Positions 12,271 through 26,455 of a stretch of DNA of 64,000 nucleotides are shown here, in pieces. The stretch comes from Plecoglossus altivelis (Eukaryota; Chordata; Actinopteri; Osmeriformes; Plecoglossidae), in the NCBI GenBank assembly GCA_036571765.1, contig BROE01000011.1, positions 7,219,895 through 7,283,894 of the forward strand, given 5' to 3'. Position 1 is the first letter of the stretch, and each line of letters starts with the position of its first letter. The notes beneath the pieces were generated by a model. It was not told the DNA's origin and ran no database searches. It saw only the letters and a list, made by a program, of their open reading frames with translations. The position numbers and the translations under genes are program-made.

Positions 12271-13265
12271 GAGTGTGATGCTCCTCTTTTTGTATATCTC
12301 CCGACAGCTAATCCGGTTTGCTTTGACAAACTGGGCACGTGTGAGATTTAGGACATGCCGGCCTCCTCTGTATGTGTTTTGTGTGACAGTTTATTTTTAA
12401 TTTTTTTAGAAACATGTCAACGAGTATGTGTGTGATTAACTCATGTCAAAGTGTGTATATATGTACTTTGCTGAGAGAATTTGTGTGTGTTTGTGTGGGA
12501 ACATTCTCACTGATTGTCTCGTCTCACTAGGTAGCACCAATTAACACCATTGCATCTAGACAGAGCAACCCTCTTACAGTTTCCATCATTAACAAAGGCT
12601 TAGTATACACTGTTGCTGAGTGGGAGTAAGAGGCAATTATATTTACACGTGAACTGACAGTCTCACAGTACTTGTGTGACTATTGCTGTCTAAAGCTTAT
12701 TTTTCGTACTCACCTCAGTAAACTGCCAGGAGCAAAATTACCCCTAGAGCCTTTTTCGCATTCCTGAACGTATGTAAACTGACTGTAAAAGTCTTCGTAA
12801 AACATAAAATCAACACCAGCAACCAACAGCAACTTTGATTAAACAAACAGACGTGAAGCCTAAATTCCTTTGAAAGCTTCTCGTTCATCGACACACGCCC
12901 TTCTTTCCTCTTCCTGTTTGCCGGAGCTGTCTTCCTGTCTGTCTTCCTTCTCCGCTTCCTCTACTCCTTAAATTCCAAAGATATTACCTGCTGAACAGGT
13001 GAGTGCAGGAGGGGGAACTCTATTTCCATAATCCCCAGAGAGCGAGCGAAGGCAAACGCTGGGATAACGAGGATGTTCTGCTTCTGTCAGATGTGGACGT
13101 GGATCAGTGACAGATCGGCTCACAGATCCGCTCGTCTGCTGTCTCGCCGCTGCATTCTATCCAAAGAGAAAGAGAGAATTGAAAGAGGAATAGATCCCTT
13201 GGATGACAGATGTGTGCAATTCTCATCCAAATCTGAGAGCTGTTCATTAGCTTGCGTGTTCCCAA

Positions 13266-13400
13266 ATGTTTGTGTGTAGGTGTGTTTGTGTGTAGGTGTG
13301 TTCATGTGTAGGTGTGTTCATGTGTAGGTGTTTACGTGTAGGTGTGCTTGTGTGTTAGTGTGTTAGTGTTTGTGTTTATGTGTTGGTGTGTAGGTGTGTT
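13266..13400. repeat. 16-bp TG-rich minisatellite
   Basis: Tandem copies of a TGTGTAGGTGTGTTCA unit, decaying toward the 3' end into TGTTAGTG-type variants. Confidence 0.9.
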
Positions 13401-14199
13401 TATGAAGCATCAGATCGTGCTGTCCGAGTCTTTTTCTCATTTGTTCAGGATTTAGAGTGAAAATGCATTAATGTAAAACTGTATTGGTATATGAGGACAA
13501 TCTCTCCATATGTACATTTTCATGCATGTACAAACAACCCTAATGTGCATGCAGGCTTAATGTGATCAGGATGACTTGTTTGTGCGTGTGCACAGACGGT
13601 ATGTACTAGGATAGAGAGGATGTGAGTCTGAGAATGCTGATGCTGAATGTGCTGGAATGTCTGTGTGTTTGCCAGTGTGTCTGTGCCTGAGTGCAAATGC
13701 TGTGGTGTGTGTGTGTGTGTGTGCATGTGTGTGAGTAAGTACTTATTTACGCGTAATCATGATAAAGATTACACGCTCTCTTGCTCCCACGAGGGAAGAT
13801 GGCAGAGGGGAAAGATGAGGAGGGGGATGAAAAAAAGAAAGGATGGATATGTGTGTATGGGAGGGTACTCCCTGGGGGCTAATAGACTCATGTAATTAGG
13901 AGAAGACTAGTTAATTAGGTCTCGTGCCTGTTTAAATCTTAGGAAGTGTAACCAAGGAAACGGTGCTGACTCCCCCATGAACTAGCTTTGGCCTCAGCCT
14001 GGTAAACTTCGCCCTACATCTGAGCCAGCGCTCGCATCCCTCCCGCTACGCCAACCGGCAAGCCCCAAAAGTCTCCGCTGCCTACTCCTCCATCCTCCCA
14101 GCCTCTGGCTGAGCAAAGCCTGGCTCCTCTGTTTCTCACTCATGGTTTCCTCTCTGTCAGAGGGCTCTGGAGCAGCACAGCAACAGCAGGTAGGAGTTG

Positions 14200-14430
14200 G
14201 AGTGAAGGAGAGAGGAAGGGGGAGCTGGAAGGACAGAGGAAGGGGAGAGAGAAGGAGAGAGGAAGGGGGAGAGGGAAAGAGAGAGGAAGGGGGAGANNNN
14301 NNNNNNNAGGAAGAAGAGAGGAAGGGGGAGCTGGAAGGAGAGAGGAAGAAGAGGGGAAGGGTGAGAGGGAAGGAGAGAGGAAGGGTGAGAGGGAAGGAGA
14401 GAGGAAAGGGAAGACGGAAGGGGGGTCAGG
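14200..14430. repeat. Purine-rich GGAAGGGGGAGAG repeat with assembly gap
   Basis: GA-rich units, many around 18-22 bp, on both sides of an 11-base N run (14297-14307). The gap falls inside the repeat, so copy number is unreliable. Confidence 0.9.
14297..14307. other. Assembly gap (11 N)
   Basis: Unresolved bases inside a purine-rich tandem repeat. Confidence 1.
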
Positions 14431-16041
14431 GGAGTTGAAATAAGTTAGTGTTCCAAAAAGTTGGACTGCACACCCAGGACCAGGGATGCGAGGGAACAGT
14501 CGGAGGCTGTCTCTCTCTCTGTATAACATGGCACTTGCTTGACCACACACCGAAAAGAAGGGAGCACTTTGAAATATACAGGAGGAGTCATTGATTAAAT
14601 GCTGCAAAGTGCGAGTAATTCTCTGAGCCCTGGGAAAACACACTGCACTCTCTCCATTATTCATGCCTCTGCATCGCACCCTCTCTCTCTTTTATTCCCT
14701 TGCTCCATTCGTCTCTGAGCCAGGGCTGTCGATGAGAGATGATGAATTGCGGCCGACTTGGAACCTGCGTTTGTTCTGTCATTACTCAATAACAGTCTGC
14801 GACAGAACTCACAAAACTGACAGTCTGAGCACTCTTGCTGTGTCTGGCGATTATTCCCTATAATTTACCCCACATTGTTGTCTGGCTGCTTTCCAGCACA
14901 ACCATTTCTCACTACGACCATTATCTCTGCCCTTCAATTTGAGCAACTTCACACAAACAAAGTGTTTGGTTGCTCAGATAACGTCAGAGAATTGGCAAGG
15001 TGTAAGAGGAACTGCTCGAGGGTTTTTATTGGGTGTTTTCCTTAGAAATCTAAGTGTTTTCCTCAGGAAACACCCAGACATCAACTAGTTGTAAAATAGG
15101 AATATCCTTGTACACACACACAAGTGTTCCAGGCTGTGGAAGTATTTCAACTTTATAAACCCCCACTTACAGTACAGGCTCTTCAAACCCATCTTAAACA
15201 CAGCACAAGAAAAACAATACAATTGTGATAAGCTACATTGTATCTTTACATCCACTACAGGATGCGTGTGTGTTTGTGGGTGTGTGCATGCCGTGCGTGT
15301 GTTTGTGGAGAGCTAAGGCTGTATTAAGGATATGTCCGTTTCCCAGCGTGGCTCCAAGCTGACTACCACCACCACCCACTGTTGCTGCAGAGCCATGCCC
15401 AGCTTAGAGGCAGCGACATGGGGGATTTGTCTTAAGCCTGCTGGGGCAGACACATCATTGGACTGCAGGAGTTAATGGGTTGGGAATGGAACATGGGGCC
15501 AGAGTTTAGCAATCACGGCCCTGCTACTGATGGGACTGCCAGGGATTAGTAGGGGGAGGTGGGTGCAGGGTTTCCAGGAGATCCTTAGAGGGCGCTGTGC
15601 GGTTCGGAAGCTGAGCTGGAAGTCTGTCCTGTGTTCCAATACTTGTATTCAGGCATCTTTGAGCCCACAGACTGTTTTCAGCTCTGCTCCCTCTACTTAT
15701 CCATGTATTTATCTTTAATAGACTGTACAAAGCACTTTGATTCTGTGGCGATAACCACTAGTCACACAAAGAACAGACATTTACTTCATCATCGTAGTAG
15801 CTGGAACTACTGTTCGGTTCGACGTCTAAGTCCCTCTAATCGGTCTGCTCCTCCTCACAGCTGCAGCTCTCTATCTCTACATGCCGTTTGAAGCAGGAAG
15901 TTCTCCAAGAACTCCCATTAGAGGAAGCGGCAGAGGATAACAAGCCTCTTCAAGCTTGTTTATCGATAGCAACGTTTTCTATTCCTCCACAAACTTGTTT
16001 CTTTCACTTGCTCCTCCCCGGTGCTCTGCTAAGGATGGTGT

Positions 16042-16045
16042 NNNN
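16042..16045. other. Assembly gap (4 N)
   Basis: Unresolved bases just upstream of a CCACC/CA repeat. Confidence 1.
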
Positions 16046-16083
16046 TAACAACACACCACCCCACCACCCGACACCACCACACT

Positions 16084-16120
<37 letters not shown>
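16046..16120. repeat. CCACC-rich stretch and (CA)n microsatellite
   Basis: ACACCACCCCACC sequence passes into about 35 bases of pure CA. Confidence 0.95.
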
Positions 16121-18212
16121 GGAGAGCACTTATGTTGGGGTGTTTATACTTATGAAAGCTGTGTGTGCAAGTGCAGTCAGTAGAAGATTTTGTCTTAATT
16201 TGAAGTCTGAATGAAGAGCGAAGCATATCTCTCCCTAATCTCTCCTTTTCTTCTCTCCCAGGTCCAATCCAGTCACTCTGCTCTTCATGGACGCTTTCTC
16301 TTCTTCCTTCCACTGACAAAGCACTGTCCTTCTTACTTGTCAAAAAGATGCCCTTTGTCTTGCAGATATTCTGCCGTTTTCTTGTGTACACGCAGAACCC
16401 CCTCTGTCAAATCAATCAGCTCAATCTCAACAGAAGTCTCCCTTCTTTTTAGTTCAGACTCACTCTGCTTTGATTCAGTTGACTCTTGTATGCAGGAACT
16501 TCACCCCTCTCCAAACTTGTAGCTGGATTTCAGGTCTGAACTTTAATGTATAAATTAAAAGGAAAAGTGACTTTCTTAACTCCCATTGAAGCATCTCTCG
16601 GAGGTCCAGCAGTTTTTTGGGTCTTCAAGTTGTGGCTCTCACTCACTTTGTTCATGGGTTCGTCCCCATCTGAACCGCTGTATCTTGTCCTCTTCCTCAC
16701 ACTCCTCTTCTCAGACCGTACTTTCTTGACTAAACTGCAGAGCAGGATTATCTGGGATTATCAAGGTCTTGTCTTAGTTGTTTCCATCCCCAGTTCTGGC
16801 TCAGTTCCTTGACTCGAGTTTCACCCTGCTACAGTGAGAAACTTTAAATGTGCCATGACTCTGTTAAGGCGATCACAGAATTCTTAGTTGAAAAATATCA
16901 AATTTTAAAATACATTTAGAGGTTTAAACCCTATAACCCCCAGTGCCACCCCCTCAAATAACCTGAACAGAAGGAATTATAGTGACAGGAGGATTACACC
17001 AAATTTACACCATTTACTGCCTCCCCCTCCCAAATCAAGTTGTTTTTAGATCATGTAATCATGATTCCTTAATAAAACAATATGCTTCTTCAAATCTCTA
17101 ATTTCACACAAATTAGTTTACAGGTGCAAATCATGTGTTGTTGTTTTATAGTTGAATGACTTCAATAGACAAGGCTTATCAAGTTTGTTGATCATAGAAA
17201 CATGATTAATATGTGCCTGATGAATCGTGGTGAGGTAGGTAAGAACAGCAACGCCCACATGTGACTAATGTTTATGCACTTGGAGCTATTTATGAAAATC
17301 ACACAACAGATGACGGCTTTAAAACTGATGAAACAAAGAAAGACAGAAAGAAACAAAGAGCGAAACTGAAAAGCATAGGCAGGGAAGTTCTTTCTCTGGG
17401 TCATTTCTGTTCCCCCCCAGCCACCTAGGCAGTGCGTGGTGCAGGAGAGAGGTGCCCCCACAGAGACCTGCACTGTTCTCCCATCAGAGTGACAGCGGGG
17501 CCGTGGGGGAAAGATCTGGGGAATAGGAGCAGCTGAACAATCTGTCTCCACACCAACAGATCTGGGTCTCACGATGTGTGTGTGTGGGTGTGTGTGTGTT
17601 TGCACGAGTGGGCACGAGTGCAGTGCGAAGAGAAGCCATCTCAGAAGATCCCATGCAACTTGGATATGTAGGGCACACGCAAGTGCTTCACATGCTAGTC
17701 ATACATATATGTACAGCTAGCATGACATTCATCTGTGGACACGTTAAGGGGTTTAGGGCTTCATACTTTGCTGTGCACGCACAAATGCACGCAAACGCTG
17801 GCCAGAGCAGTTCAAATTGCTGAAGGCACTGCGATGATCCACCCTCACATGCAAGTGGACTCAGTGAAATAGACAGCAGCCCTCTTTCTATGTTGCAACC
17901 ATGTGTGCATGCCTGACCTCTATTCTTTGGCAGAGTGATTTCTGCATGGGGCTTATGGATGAAGGGATCTCTCATGTGTATAGGAGAGCAGAGGGGGTGG
18001 GGAGTTGGTGGATGCTTCGTTGTATTGATGCCAGAGACGTGCCGGTGGCGAGGTGTGCGTGTGCGTGTGTGTGTGTGTTGTAAGCGTATGTATGTGACAC
18101 GAGTGATGTCACCTCTGATCAAGATTGAATATTCATAGTGGATGTGACAATGTGTGCTCATATCCACACTAGGCTGTCAACTCTTGGGTCTGGACCTTTC
18201 TCTCTCTTTCGT

Positions 18213-18352
18213 TTACACACACGCACACACACGCACATAGGCAGGCACGCACACACACACACACACACACACACATGAATGCACACATACACGCAGGCAG
18301 GCACACACACACACACACGCACACACGCACTCATGTACACACACACACACAC
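18213..18352. repeat. Compound (CA)n tract
   Basis: CA runs separated by CGCACA, GGCAGGCACG and ATGAATG interruptions over about 140 bases. TG-rich sequence of the opposite sense lies at 18055-18080. Confidence 0.9.
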
Positions 18353-19130
18353 AAACCAACACACGCTGAGTAAGAACCTACAAAGAGCATCACACACCAT
18401 CTGGCCATCTGGCCCTAAAGCCTGATAATACACGTGTAACTACACACGCTTTCAAGTTAATACACAAATATACACATAAGGACTCAAATGAAAATATACA
18501 CATGGATTTAATACACGCATGCTGCATTTAGCTGGTTTCCTAGACACACTCTACAAGATGTCTCATAATTCAGTCCAACAAAGACAATGTTGCCTTGTTA
18601 GACATTTTGTCCACGTGTTTGCACATTGTCCAGCATACATTCTGATGGTACCAATTGTATTTAGAATGTTGGCAGACAAGATTGATGTCTGAGGCAAGCA
18701 CACACTAACCAAATACTAACCAAAACAACAGCTGTGCGACAGCATTGTTAATGGGTATAGCTAACCAGAGGGAGGGGGGAGGGATGGGATGGGACGCACA
18801 CATTTTGGGAGCCACCTGGTTGGCTTTGGAAGGCTGTGGACTACGCATGTAAAGTCCTATTGGGTCAAATGAGGTGTCAATCGAAAGGTTAGAGTGCATG
18901 GACCATTTTCAGACCATGGTAACTTAAACATGCCAAAGCAAACACTAGCTATAAAAGATCTGACGCGAGTGACTGATCTCTTGCATTGACAAAGTCAGAA
19001 TGATGCAACATGAGATCATGGCGGTTTATGGATGTAATATATTGTTATGGACAAAATACGTGGTTGGGTGGTGGTCAGACAAAGATGTTGACTGTACTTA
19101 CTGTTGTTAATCCATTCTGAAATGGTTTAT

Positions 19131-19190
19131 ATCAGAATCTGAATCAATTTTATTCGCTATGCAAGATATACAAGCACAGAATTTATATCA
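19131..19190 (-). mobile_element. Possible LINE 3' tail fragment, reverse orientation
   Basis: The sequence atcagaatctgaatcaattt followed by tattcgc looks like the reversed tail (gcgaataaaattgattcag) common at the ends of fish non-LTR elements and their derivatives. Only a short remnant is present. Confidence 0.35.
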
Positions 19191-20085
19191 ACATGATTGC
19201 AAGAGTGATAGATTTCAAACAATATATGGCATGTGTAACAGTAATTATAATGAGAGGGGGATTATACAATTAACAAAATACAACCCGCTGATGGGCCAGT
19301 AACCATAAAATGACAAGCCTGCCCAAAAAACAATTTGCTGCCTACTATCGGATTTGTCTTTAGCTAAATATCTTTTTTTTTTTACATGTATCTGATGCCA
19401 AAAACAGCAGTAACTCAGTGCTAACCAAAAGCCTTTTCTGCCAACAATGTAAAAATGATGTCACAGTCACGGGTGCTAGATAATGCCACAGTTACTGGAA
19501 CGTATTTTCAGCCATAAACAACAGGTAATGTTACATTTGATGCAGTTAGATTTAACGACAAATGTCCCTACTCAAATTAGATCACCTCCATATAAAAACT
19601 ATAAAATATTAGCTATTTGTAAACAGTAATTATGCAACAATTCCAATTAAAGCATCAATATTGGAAAGGATGTTAATAGAAGCCCCCCAAGAGGGAAGAA
19701 ATCTACCAAACTGTAATTTTGCCTGGAGGAAAAAAAAGGTTATAGAATACGTTAACATTTCAAAGTCCTTCTTTTTAAGCCGCAGACAGACACACAGACA
19801 GAGCTCTTAGGATCGCAGGCCTACTGTATGTTCCATGTGAGGATAGTCCCAGTAAATCCCCATTAGGCCTGGTGTGAGGTCCTGACAGAGCAGGTTTAGC
19901 CTGCTCCTCTGTGTTTATGTGCTCTCCCTGTGGCTAATTGAATACCTGTCTGCCGTGGCCCGATTATGCTAATAGGAGACTGCACTGTGCTGCCTGCGGA
20001 TGTCCTTGTGATTAAGACCGCTGTTAGCTTGCTAAGGATGGTTCACAGAGGAGCAGCGCAACACAGGCCAGGCCTCAGAGAGGCA

Positions 20086-20142
20086 GGGGGGGGGGGGGGG
20101 GGGTCAGGGTGCAGAGGGATAGGGGGGGACAGGGGGGGGATC
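20086..20142. repeat. Poly-G run and G-rich stretch
   Basis: An uninterrupted run of 18 G followed by further G6-G8 runs before ATCCC. Confidence 0.95.
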
Positions 20143-23100
20143 CCATAAGGGAAGAGAGGGGGAGCAGATAAAGGCCTCAGCCAGGTCTTGTCCAATAACA
20201 GATGGACCGTGTACAGGTTATCAGGGATGTGTGTGCATGACCAAGGGCATTGAGTAATACTGTTGGAGGCAGTGGGATTGTAGGGTTTGTTGTGGTAGGC
20301 AGTTTTCCTGTGGATGCTAATTGAATGTTTTGCAGCTGCAGGCCATGTTCAATTCCCTGCCTGATTGAGCTGAGAAAGGGTATGGACCTAGATGGATATC
20401 TGTGCCCTCATAGTCATGAGTTCATGAGACTATATCTGAAACCATGGCAACAACCAAACATCATGGAATATAGATACCCAGCAATATGTTTGTCTGTGCA
20501 AATCACTTTTCTTTACCTACCACATACACCCCCGTATAGGGAAATGCAAAATGATGCGTGTGTGTGTGTGAGCGGGTGTGTGTGTGTGTGTGAACTGGTG
20601 TGTGTGTGTGGGGCTGCCGCAGGGTGCTGTGCTCTATTTGACATCAAATGAGATCTTCGGGGGTTAAAAAAGTGTGTTTGCTGAGCTTAATTTACCTGGC
20701 TCTTGCATCACAGAGGGGTGGGAGGGGCTGATAATTAAAATAGCATTCAGCTGCTGAGAAGGAATTTTCATGGGACATTACCTACCTCCCTTCTACTGTA
20801 CTGTGTGTCTGTTACATTACACGTGTGTTTGTGCATGTGTGTATGTGTGGCAAGCTGTGGAGATGTTTCCAGTGTAAAGGATGTGCCATTTGTGCTTTCT
20901 CCTGTGGGTGCATAGTCAAATCTGTGTGCTTCTATGTATGGGACGAAGTACACAGTTTGACTGTGAGAGTGTGTGATTGTGTGAGTGTGTGTGTGTGTGT
21001 GTGTGACAACACTCAGCTCTGCCTCGCTTACTCCCTGTGGTGTAAAGTCATCAACACATCGAGGTCAGATGACTGTCTCAAGAGATGAAAGACATTATGA
21101 ACTAGCTGGCCTTTAGCAGGCCCTGTCCACTGCCTGTCTTATTCAGCCACACTCACTATCCATGTCTGTCATCATCTCCAGGGCGACGTTTAGCTGCATG
21201 ACAACATTAGTGCCACGTTAGTGTTTGTATTTACTATATGTGTGTGTGTCCTCCTGTAGGTCACATGTCATCAAGACTGATCTTCCTCTTACCGCTCAGC
21301 TTCTTTCCCTCCATGCTTCGTTTGGAGGAATCTGATTGGATGCCATTAAAGAGCGAGAACGAGCCACAGAGCTGAGATGAAAACAGCAGGAAGGCAATAA
21401 AAGAGCCTTGTTAAGAGAATTTTATTACCCTTTTCTCCTCTGTCAGACGGCTCGAGCAGCACATCACACCATGTGCCGGATCCATCACAATAAAAGGAAA
21501 ACAGGCTCGCTTTTTCTCTCTTCCTGTCTCTCAATCTCCCACTATTTCTTTCCCAAACAATTTAAAAAGACATTTCCCTACCCATCAAAACCACCAAGGC
21601 AACATTTCTCAGGGACTCTAAATCTGTAACAAGGGGAGTTGGGTGGATGTGATGAGAGGTACGTTCCCTCTGCTAGACGGCCCCCCACCCCCTCCCATCC
21701 ACCTTCGATATTGTCTCATATCTCCCCATGTTGTATAAAGGGGTCAGATAGTAACCTTTTTCATTTTCTGTTGTATGTGGATCTAAACAGCCTCCCATTC
21801 TGGCTGATACCTGAGCAGATAGACCTAGTACAAGTCATCCATCATAATGGGGAGGGCTATGTGCTAGTGAGGACATGAGAGAGATGAAGGGAGGGGAGTG
21901 GAGGTGTGGAGGGTTTTGAACATGGCTTGGATGAAGGAAAAGAGAGGGGAGGGAAAAAACTGAGAAAGAGAGAGGTGGAGTGGAAAGACAAATAGAGCTA
22001 TTTGTTATCTTTGCTATCCCACCAATGGAATTGCCCTAAGTATCCACATACAGTGAATGGCAGCTAGAAAATGGAATAGCGTCTCTCCTCCTTTTCCCTT
22101 GTTCCTGAAGGACGTGGAACAGGAGAGGTCAAGGTTGAAATGAGAACACAGAAACAGTGGAGGAGGAAACGGAGGAGGGAAGAAGAGGGGGACAAGGTAC
22201 ATGCTGATAGACAGAGATAACCATTACCCCAGTTGTTATCTGGGGGGAGGGCGGGACCTCTGCCACTCGTTTGCTGCGGTGTTTTAGCATACGTTATCTC
22301 ACCACCGCACAGAGAGGGAGATTCAGACAGGATGTTTCGCCTCGCCGTAGTGAGGAGATGGAGGCGTGGCCACACTCATTGGCTTGTTTAGCATAGATGT
22401 AGCTTTGTTCCGCAGAGCCTGCTTATGTGCGTGCGCAGAGGGGAACAGGTGAGCGTTTGCAGAGGATAAAATGAGACCGGTGCCTCGCGGGCCGTGATGG
22501 TATGCACAAGCCCAAAGGGGGAAACAGGATGTCCATATATAGCCTCGCTGCGTGTGCTTCCTCCTCAGGTCAGCCCGCACGGAGGCCTGGTGGATCACAG
22601 CCAGCGCTCAGGCTCCCCTATGATTTATTCATCTAACCCCACCCACATCACCACGCATCCCTGATGGAGGTCTCTATACCTTCAGAACCAGCAGCCACTG
22701 CATTGGGGGGGGTGGTGGTGTGGGTGTATGTGTGTGGGGCTGAAGAGTGGGTGTATGGGTGGATGTGTGTGTGTGGGGGGGACAGAGGAGGCACAGGTGG
22801 GTGATATATGTTGGCTAACAGTAATATGCATCCAAATAGTCTATAAATCATGTATTTATCCGTAGTGCTCAGAGGCTTTGTGTGGTTTACTGCGTGCAGC
22901 TTTCTCCTGTTAATGATAAATGAGGAGAGTTTTACACACGGGAGATTAAGTTATGGTGGGGAAGGTTCTATGTATGAGGGGGTTCTGCAATGGGTGTTGG
23001 ATAGAATTGTGTGTGCGTGACAATGTCTGCTTGTGTGGATTTGTGTCAGTGGGTTATTTAATTTGTGGGTGATGGGATGTGTGTGCATAAGTAGCAGTTG

Positions 23101-23384
23101 TGTGTCTGGGTGATTCTGAGATTGTTGCGTGTGTGTGTGTATGAGATACAGAGAGAGCGTGTGTGTGCGCCCTTGTGTCAGATTGGCCTCTAAGGTGCCT
23201 CGATCAGAACCAGTGGGCAGATTCCAGGGTGGGTGCTGAACACCATGCCAGGGCACCTTCCCAATCTACCCCAGCTCTGGCCTGCCAGGAGAGCTGTGCC
23301 AGGGAGCAACCCCCTCCCCCTTCACCAACCCCCTCCATAGACCCTGCACCCAGCTGCCAGCTTGCCTAAGCCAACGAGATTTAG

Positions 23385-23565
23385 GGGGTGAGAGGGAGAG
23401 AGAGAAACATATGGGGGAGGGGGAGGTTGGTAGAGCAAGACAAAAAAGAGGAGGATAGAATAATGAGAGAGGATATTGAGTGAGAGGGGAAAAAGACAGT
23501 TGGAAAGACAGACAGAGAGAGAGAAAGGGAGAGAGAGAGAGGGGTGAGGCAGAGAGAGAGAGATT
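23385..23565. repeat. GA-rich purine tract
   Basis: Imperfect GAGAGA sequence over about 180 bases; source of long CT-reading frames on the minus strand. Confidence 0.85.
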
Positions 23566-24344
23566 CGATGGCTGCGGTAACACACCACCAAGTATAAGAA
23601 ACCTCTCATTGCTGTGTCTTATTAGCACTTATACTGTAATTGAGACCTGCTAAGTGTACTTAATTGCCAGACAATTAAGACCAGAACTATTATGTATGTA
23701 GTGAAGCAGGAAATGACTCAAAAGATCCAAGGGATTCTGCCTCTGCTCAGAGATCTGCCATTGATTCTGAGGAAATACAATGATCCCTCCTAACTAGATG
23801 GATTTTCAGAACCCTTCCAAGAACAGAATGATGAGTCCATAAATACAAATATATCGATTTTAAGTTAGTTTCCATCACGATTGGTAATTTTACTCAGGCA
23901 CGGCAAAGGTTTCCCATTGTGCAGAAACTGGCAGTAGAGTAGAATCTTCAGTCTGCTCCCAGTGTGGTTGGTGAACAGGCAGCCCTTCCCCCCTCCATCC
24001 CTCTTTAACACCCTAGTGGTGACCCATATTGTATGAGTCAGTCAAATGACCCGGCCCATCTGTGCAATTCAGACTGGTCGGTGGTCCAACAGTATGTCTC
24101 TCATTGCTTGGTTTGGTTGTGTGGGCTGTAGCAGTGGCTTTTACTGTTACTGCCTGTGAAAGCTGCATAGATTTTCGGCAGTGACAAAGAGTTAATTTAC
24201 CACCTCCCCTATCTAGTCAAGTAGACATACACGTACACCTCATGATACTGTACACACATGCAGCAGTAAGTACAGGGCAAGCTCACTCACAAACACAAAC
24301 ACTCCCGCCCACATATTGGCGCCCACACAAGCTCCGTGCACAGA

Positions 24345-24386
24345 TACACACACACATAAACACACACACACACACACACACACATA
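24345..24386. repeat. (CA)n microsatellite
   Basis: About 40 bases of CA with one ATAAAC interruption. Confidence 0.9.
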
Positions 24387-24989
24387 CAGTCACTTCAAGT
24401 AAAAGCTCTTATGCCGGGAACTTGGGTGATCCTGGTCAATGACAGTGTCTGTTACAGGCATAATGTGGTTGGACCAGAGAGAGAGAGGGTTGATGAGTAA
24501 GAAAAGCTTTAAAAAAACAAAAAACAAATATGAGGCTGAATTGACACTGTCCGCAGGGACAGCCTGGTGAGTGTACGCTTGCATAGATGTCATTTTGATA
24601 TGTGTACGTGTGTGTGTGTGCGTGTGTGAGAAACAAGAGTCTCTCACTCCGCTATGTGAATGGCAGGCTTGTGCAACATCACCCCAGACAGGAAGCAGCG
24701 CCTGGCAGCGGTTGTCATCTGACATGACACAGAGCAGGACGACAACCACTTCCTGTGCCTGTGTCTCCCACATGCCAGCTCCCCCTGCTGAGCGGCCTGC
24801 TACGGCCCGCCACGTAATCACATCACAGGCGGTAATGCGCGGCTGAGAGACTGACAAACCTGATTAGGACACAAGCTCCCCAGCCTGGTCCTCTGCACAG
24901 AGCACAACTCCTGCTCGCTGGATGGAGATTCATGCGTCCCAGTGGGAGTGTAATGTGATTGGTGGTGAGGGTGTGTGACTGTGGTCTCT

Positions 24990-24991
<2 letters not shown>

Positions 24992-25043
<52 letters not shown>

Positions 25044-25050
25044 CGGGGGG
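24992..25050. repeat. (TG)n microsatellite
   Basis: About 50 bases of pure TG followed by GGCGGGGGG. Confidence 0.95.
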
Positions 25051-26319
25051 TACTGTTAGTTTGTGAGTGAGACACTAGTTCAGAGTATGTGTTTTTGTGT
25101 GTGCATGGGTGACATCAACTCTCTCACATTCCTCATGCTCTCTCTCCCTCTCGTTCTTTCTGTCTTTTTTCCTTCAGTCTCAGTCTCTTTCATTTGTATT
25201 CCCACCCACAGAGAAATAGTTGAGATAACATTGATTCAGTTCGCCCAGGACAATGCTATAACCAAATGAAATGGTTCTTTAATTTGCTAAGTCAATGTGT
25301 GATCCTGCTATTTGACTATTATGACTCAGGTCTGATTCAGCCTGTGGTGGGGAGTGATGTCATCGCTCCCTTCCTCTCACCCTCACATTCTGTCCAATGT
25401 GCTCATTCTGCGTCCTCACTCTCAGGGAGCCATGTTTGTCTGGGGGGTGGGCGGTAGGGTGGGGGGCCTTCTGACTAATGGCATAACGTGGCACAATGCT
25501 CAATCACAGCATCTTCACTGATTGCTAGTGTTTAACCTCCGCCGTTTTCTAAGCTTTAGACAGATGTGAGGCCAGGCTAGTAGTCAGAGTGTGGGGAGAT
25601 CTATCTCATAAGGTGTGAAAGGGAATCTGGCCAAAGGGATGAGGACAAAGGCATGATTATCTAAGTGGATGGGGCTCCAGGGGGGAGACAAACAGGTCGT
25701 ATCAAATTATATGTAATGACCATGCGAGGATATGTCTGTTAAAGGCCCACGTCTGCTGTATATAATTACTCTGCATTTCTGCGCTCATGACCATTACTCT
25801 GAGGACAGGAGCCTTGGACAACAAAGGATTCCACTGAGGAGAAGAGTGGGTTTCTCTATGCTATTTCCATAATTATGATTTAGGCCAGCCATAGGTGAGA
25901 TGGGCTGAATGTGACATTTAGGGAACAGGGACCTGTTTCACTGGCAATGAGTATATATTTATGTTCCGGATAGCAGATGAAGAATTCAGGAGCACTTTGT
26001 TTAGTCCAAACACACTGTGCTCTGAGGTTGTATGGGAATCCTTGCATTAGATGCTGAACAGCATGGGAAAGACTGGTTGCCTTGGTTGGGGTAATTGTTG
26101 CATGTTACATGAGCACTCTCAAAATTCTGAATCCCAACATAGGTATGAGATCCCTAAAATGTCATGCGCACCCCCCAAAAAATCACATCAATAAATTTTT
26201 TTGAAATGTTTTATGGGCCACCAGAAATGATCCATTACATCATACGTTTTTTTATTTTGGTAATATAATTGAAGGAAAGATCATCCAGCCCAGTTCTATA
26301 TGGTGATGCACGTCAATAC

Positions 26320-26455
26320 AATACTCCACTCCTCTCTCCTCCTCCTCTCTCCTCTCTCTTCCTGGTCCCCTTCTCTGTTGTCCACTCCTCTCTCCTCCTT
26401 CCTTCTCTTCCTCCACTCTCCTCTCTCTTCCTCCTCCCTCCTCTCCTCCAACAGG
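26320..26455. repeat. CTCCTCT-rich pyrimidine tract
   Basis: Imperfect CTCTCCTCC units over about 135 bases, including repeated CCACTCCTCTCTCC. Confidence 0.85.

Noticed and set aside
13073..13279. Possible small exon in a repeat-poor region
   Set aside because: The translated sequence shows no family resemblance and no clear acceptor/donor pair with a partner exon.
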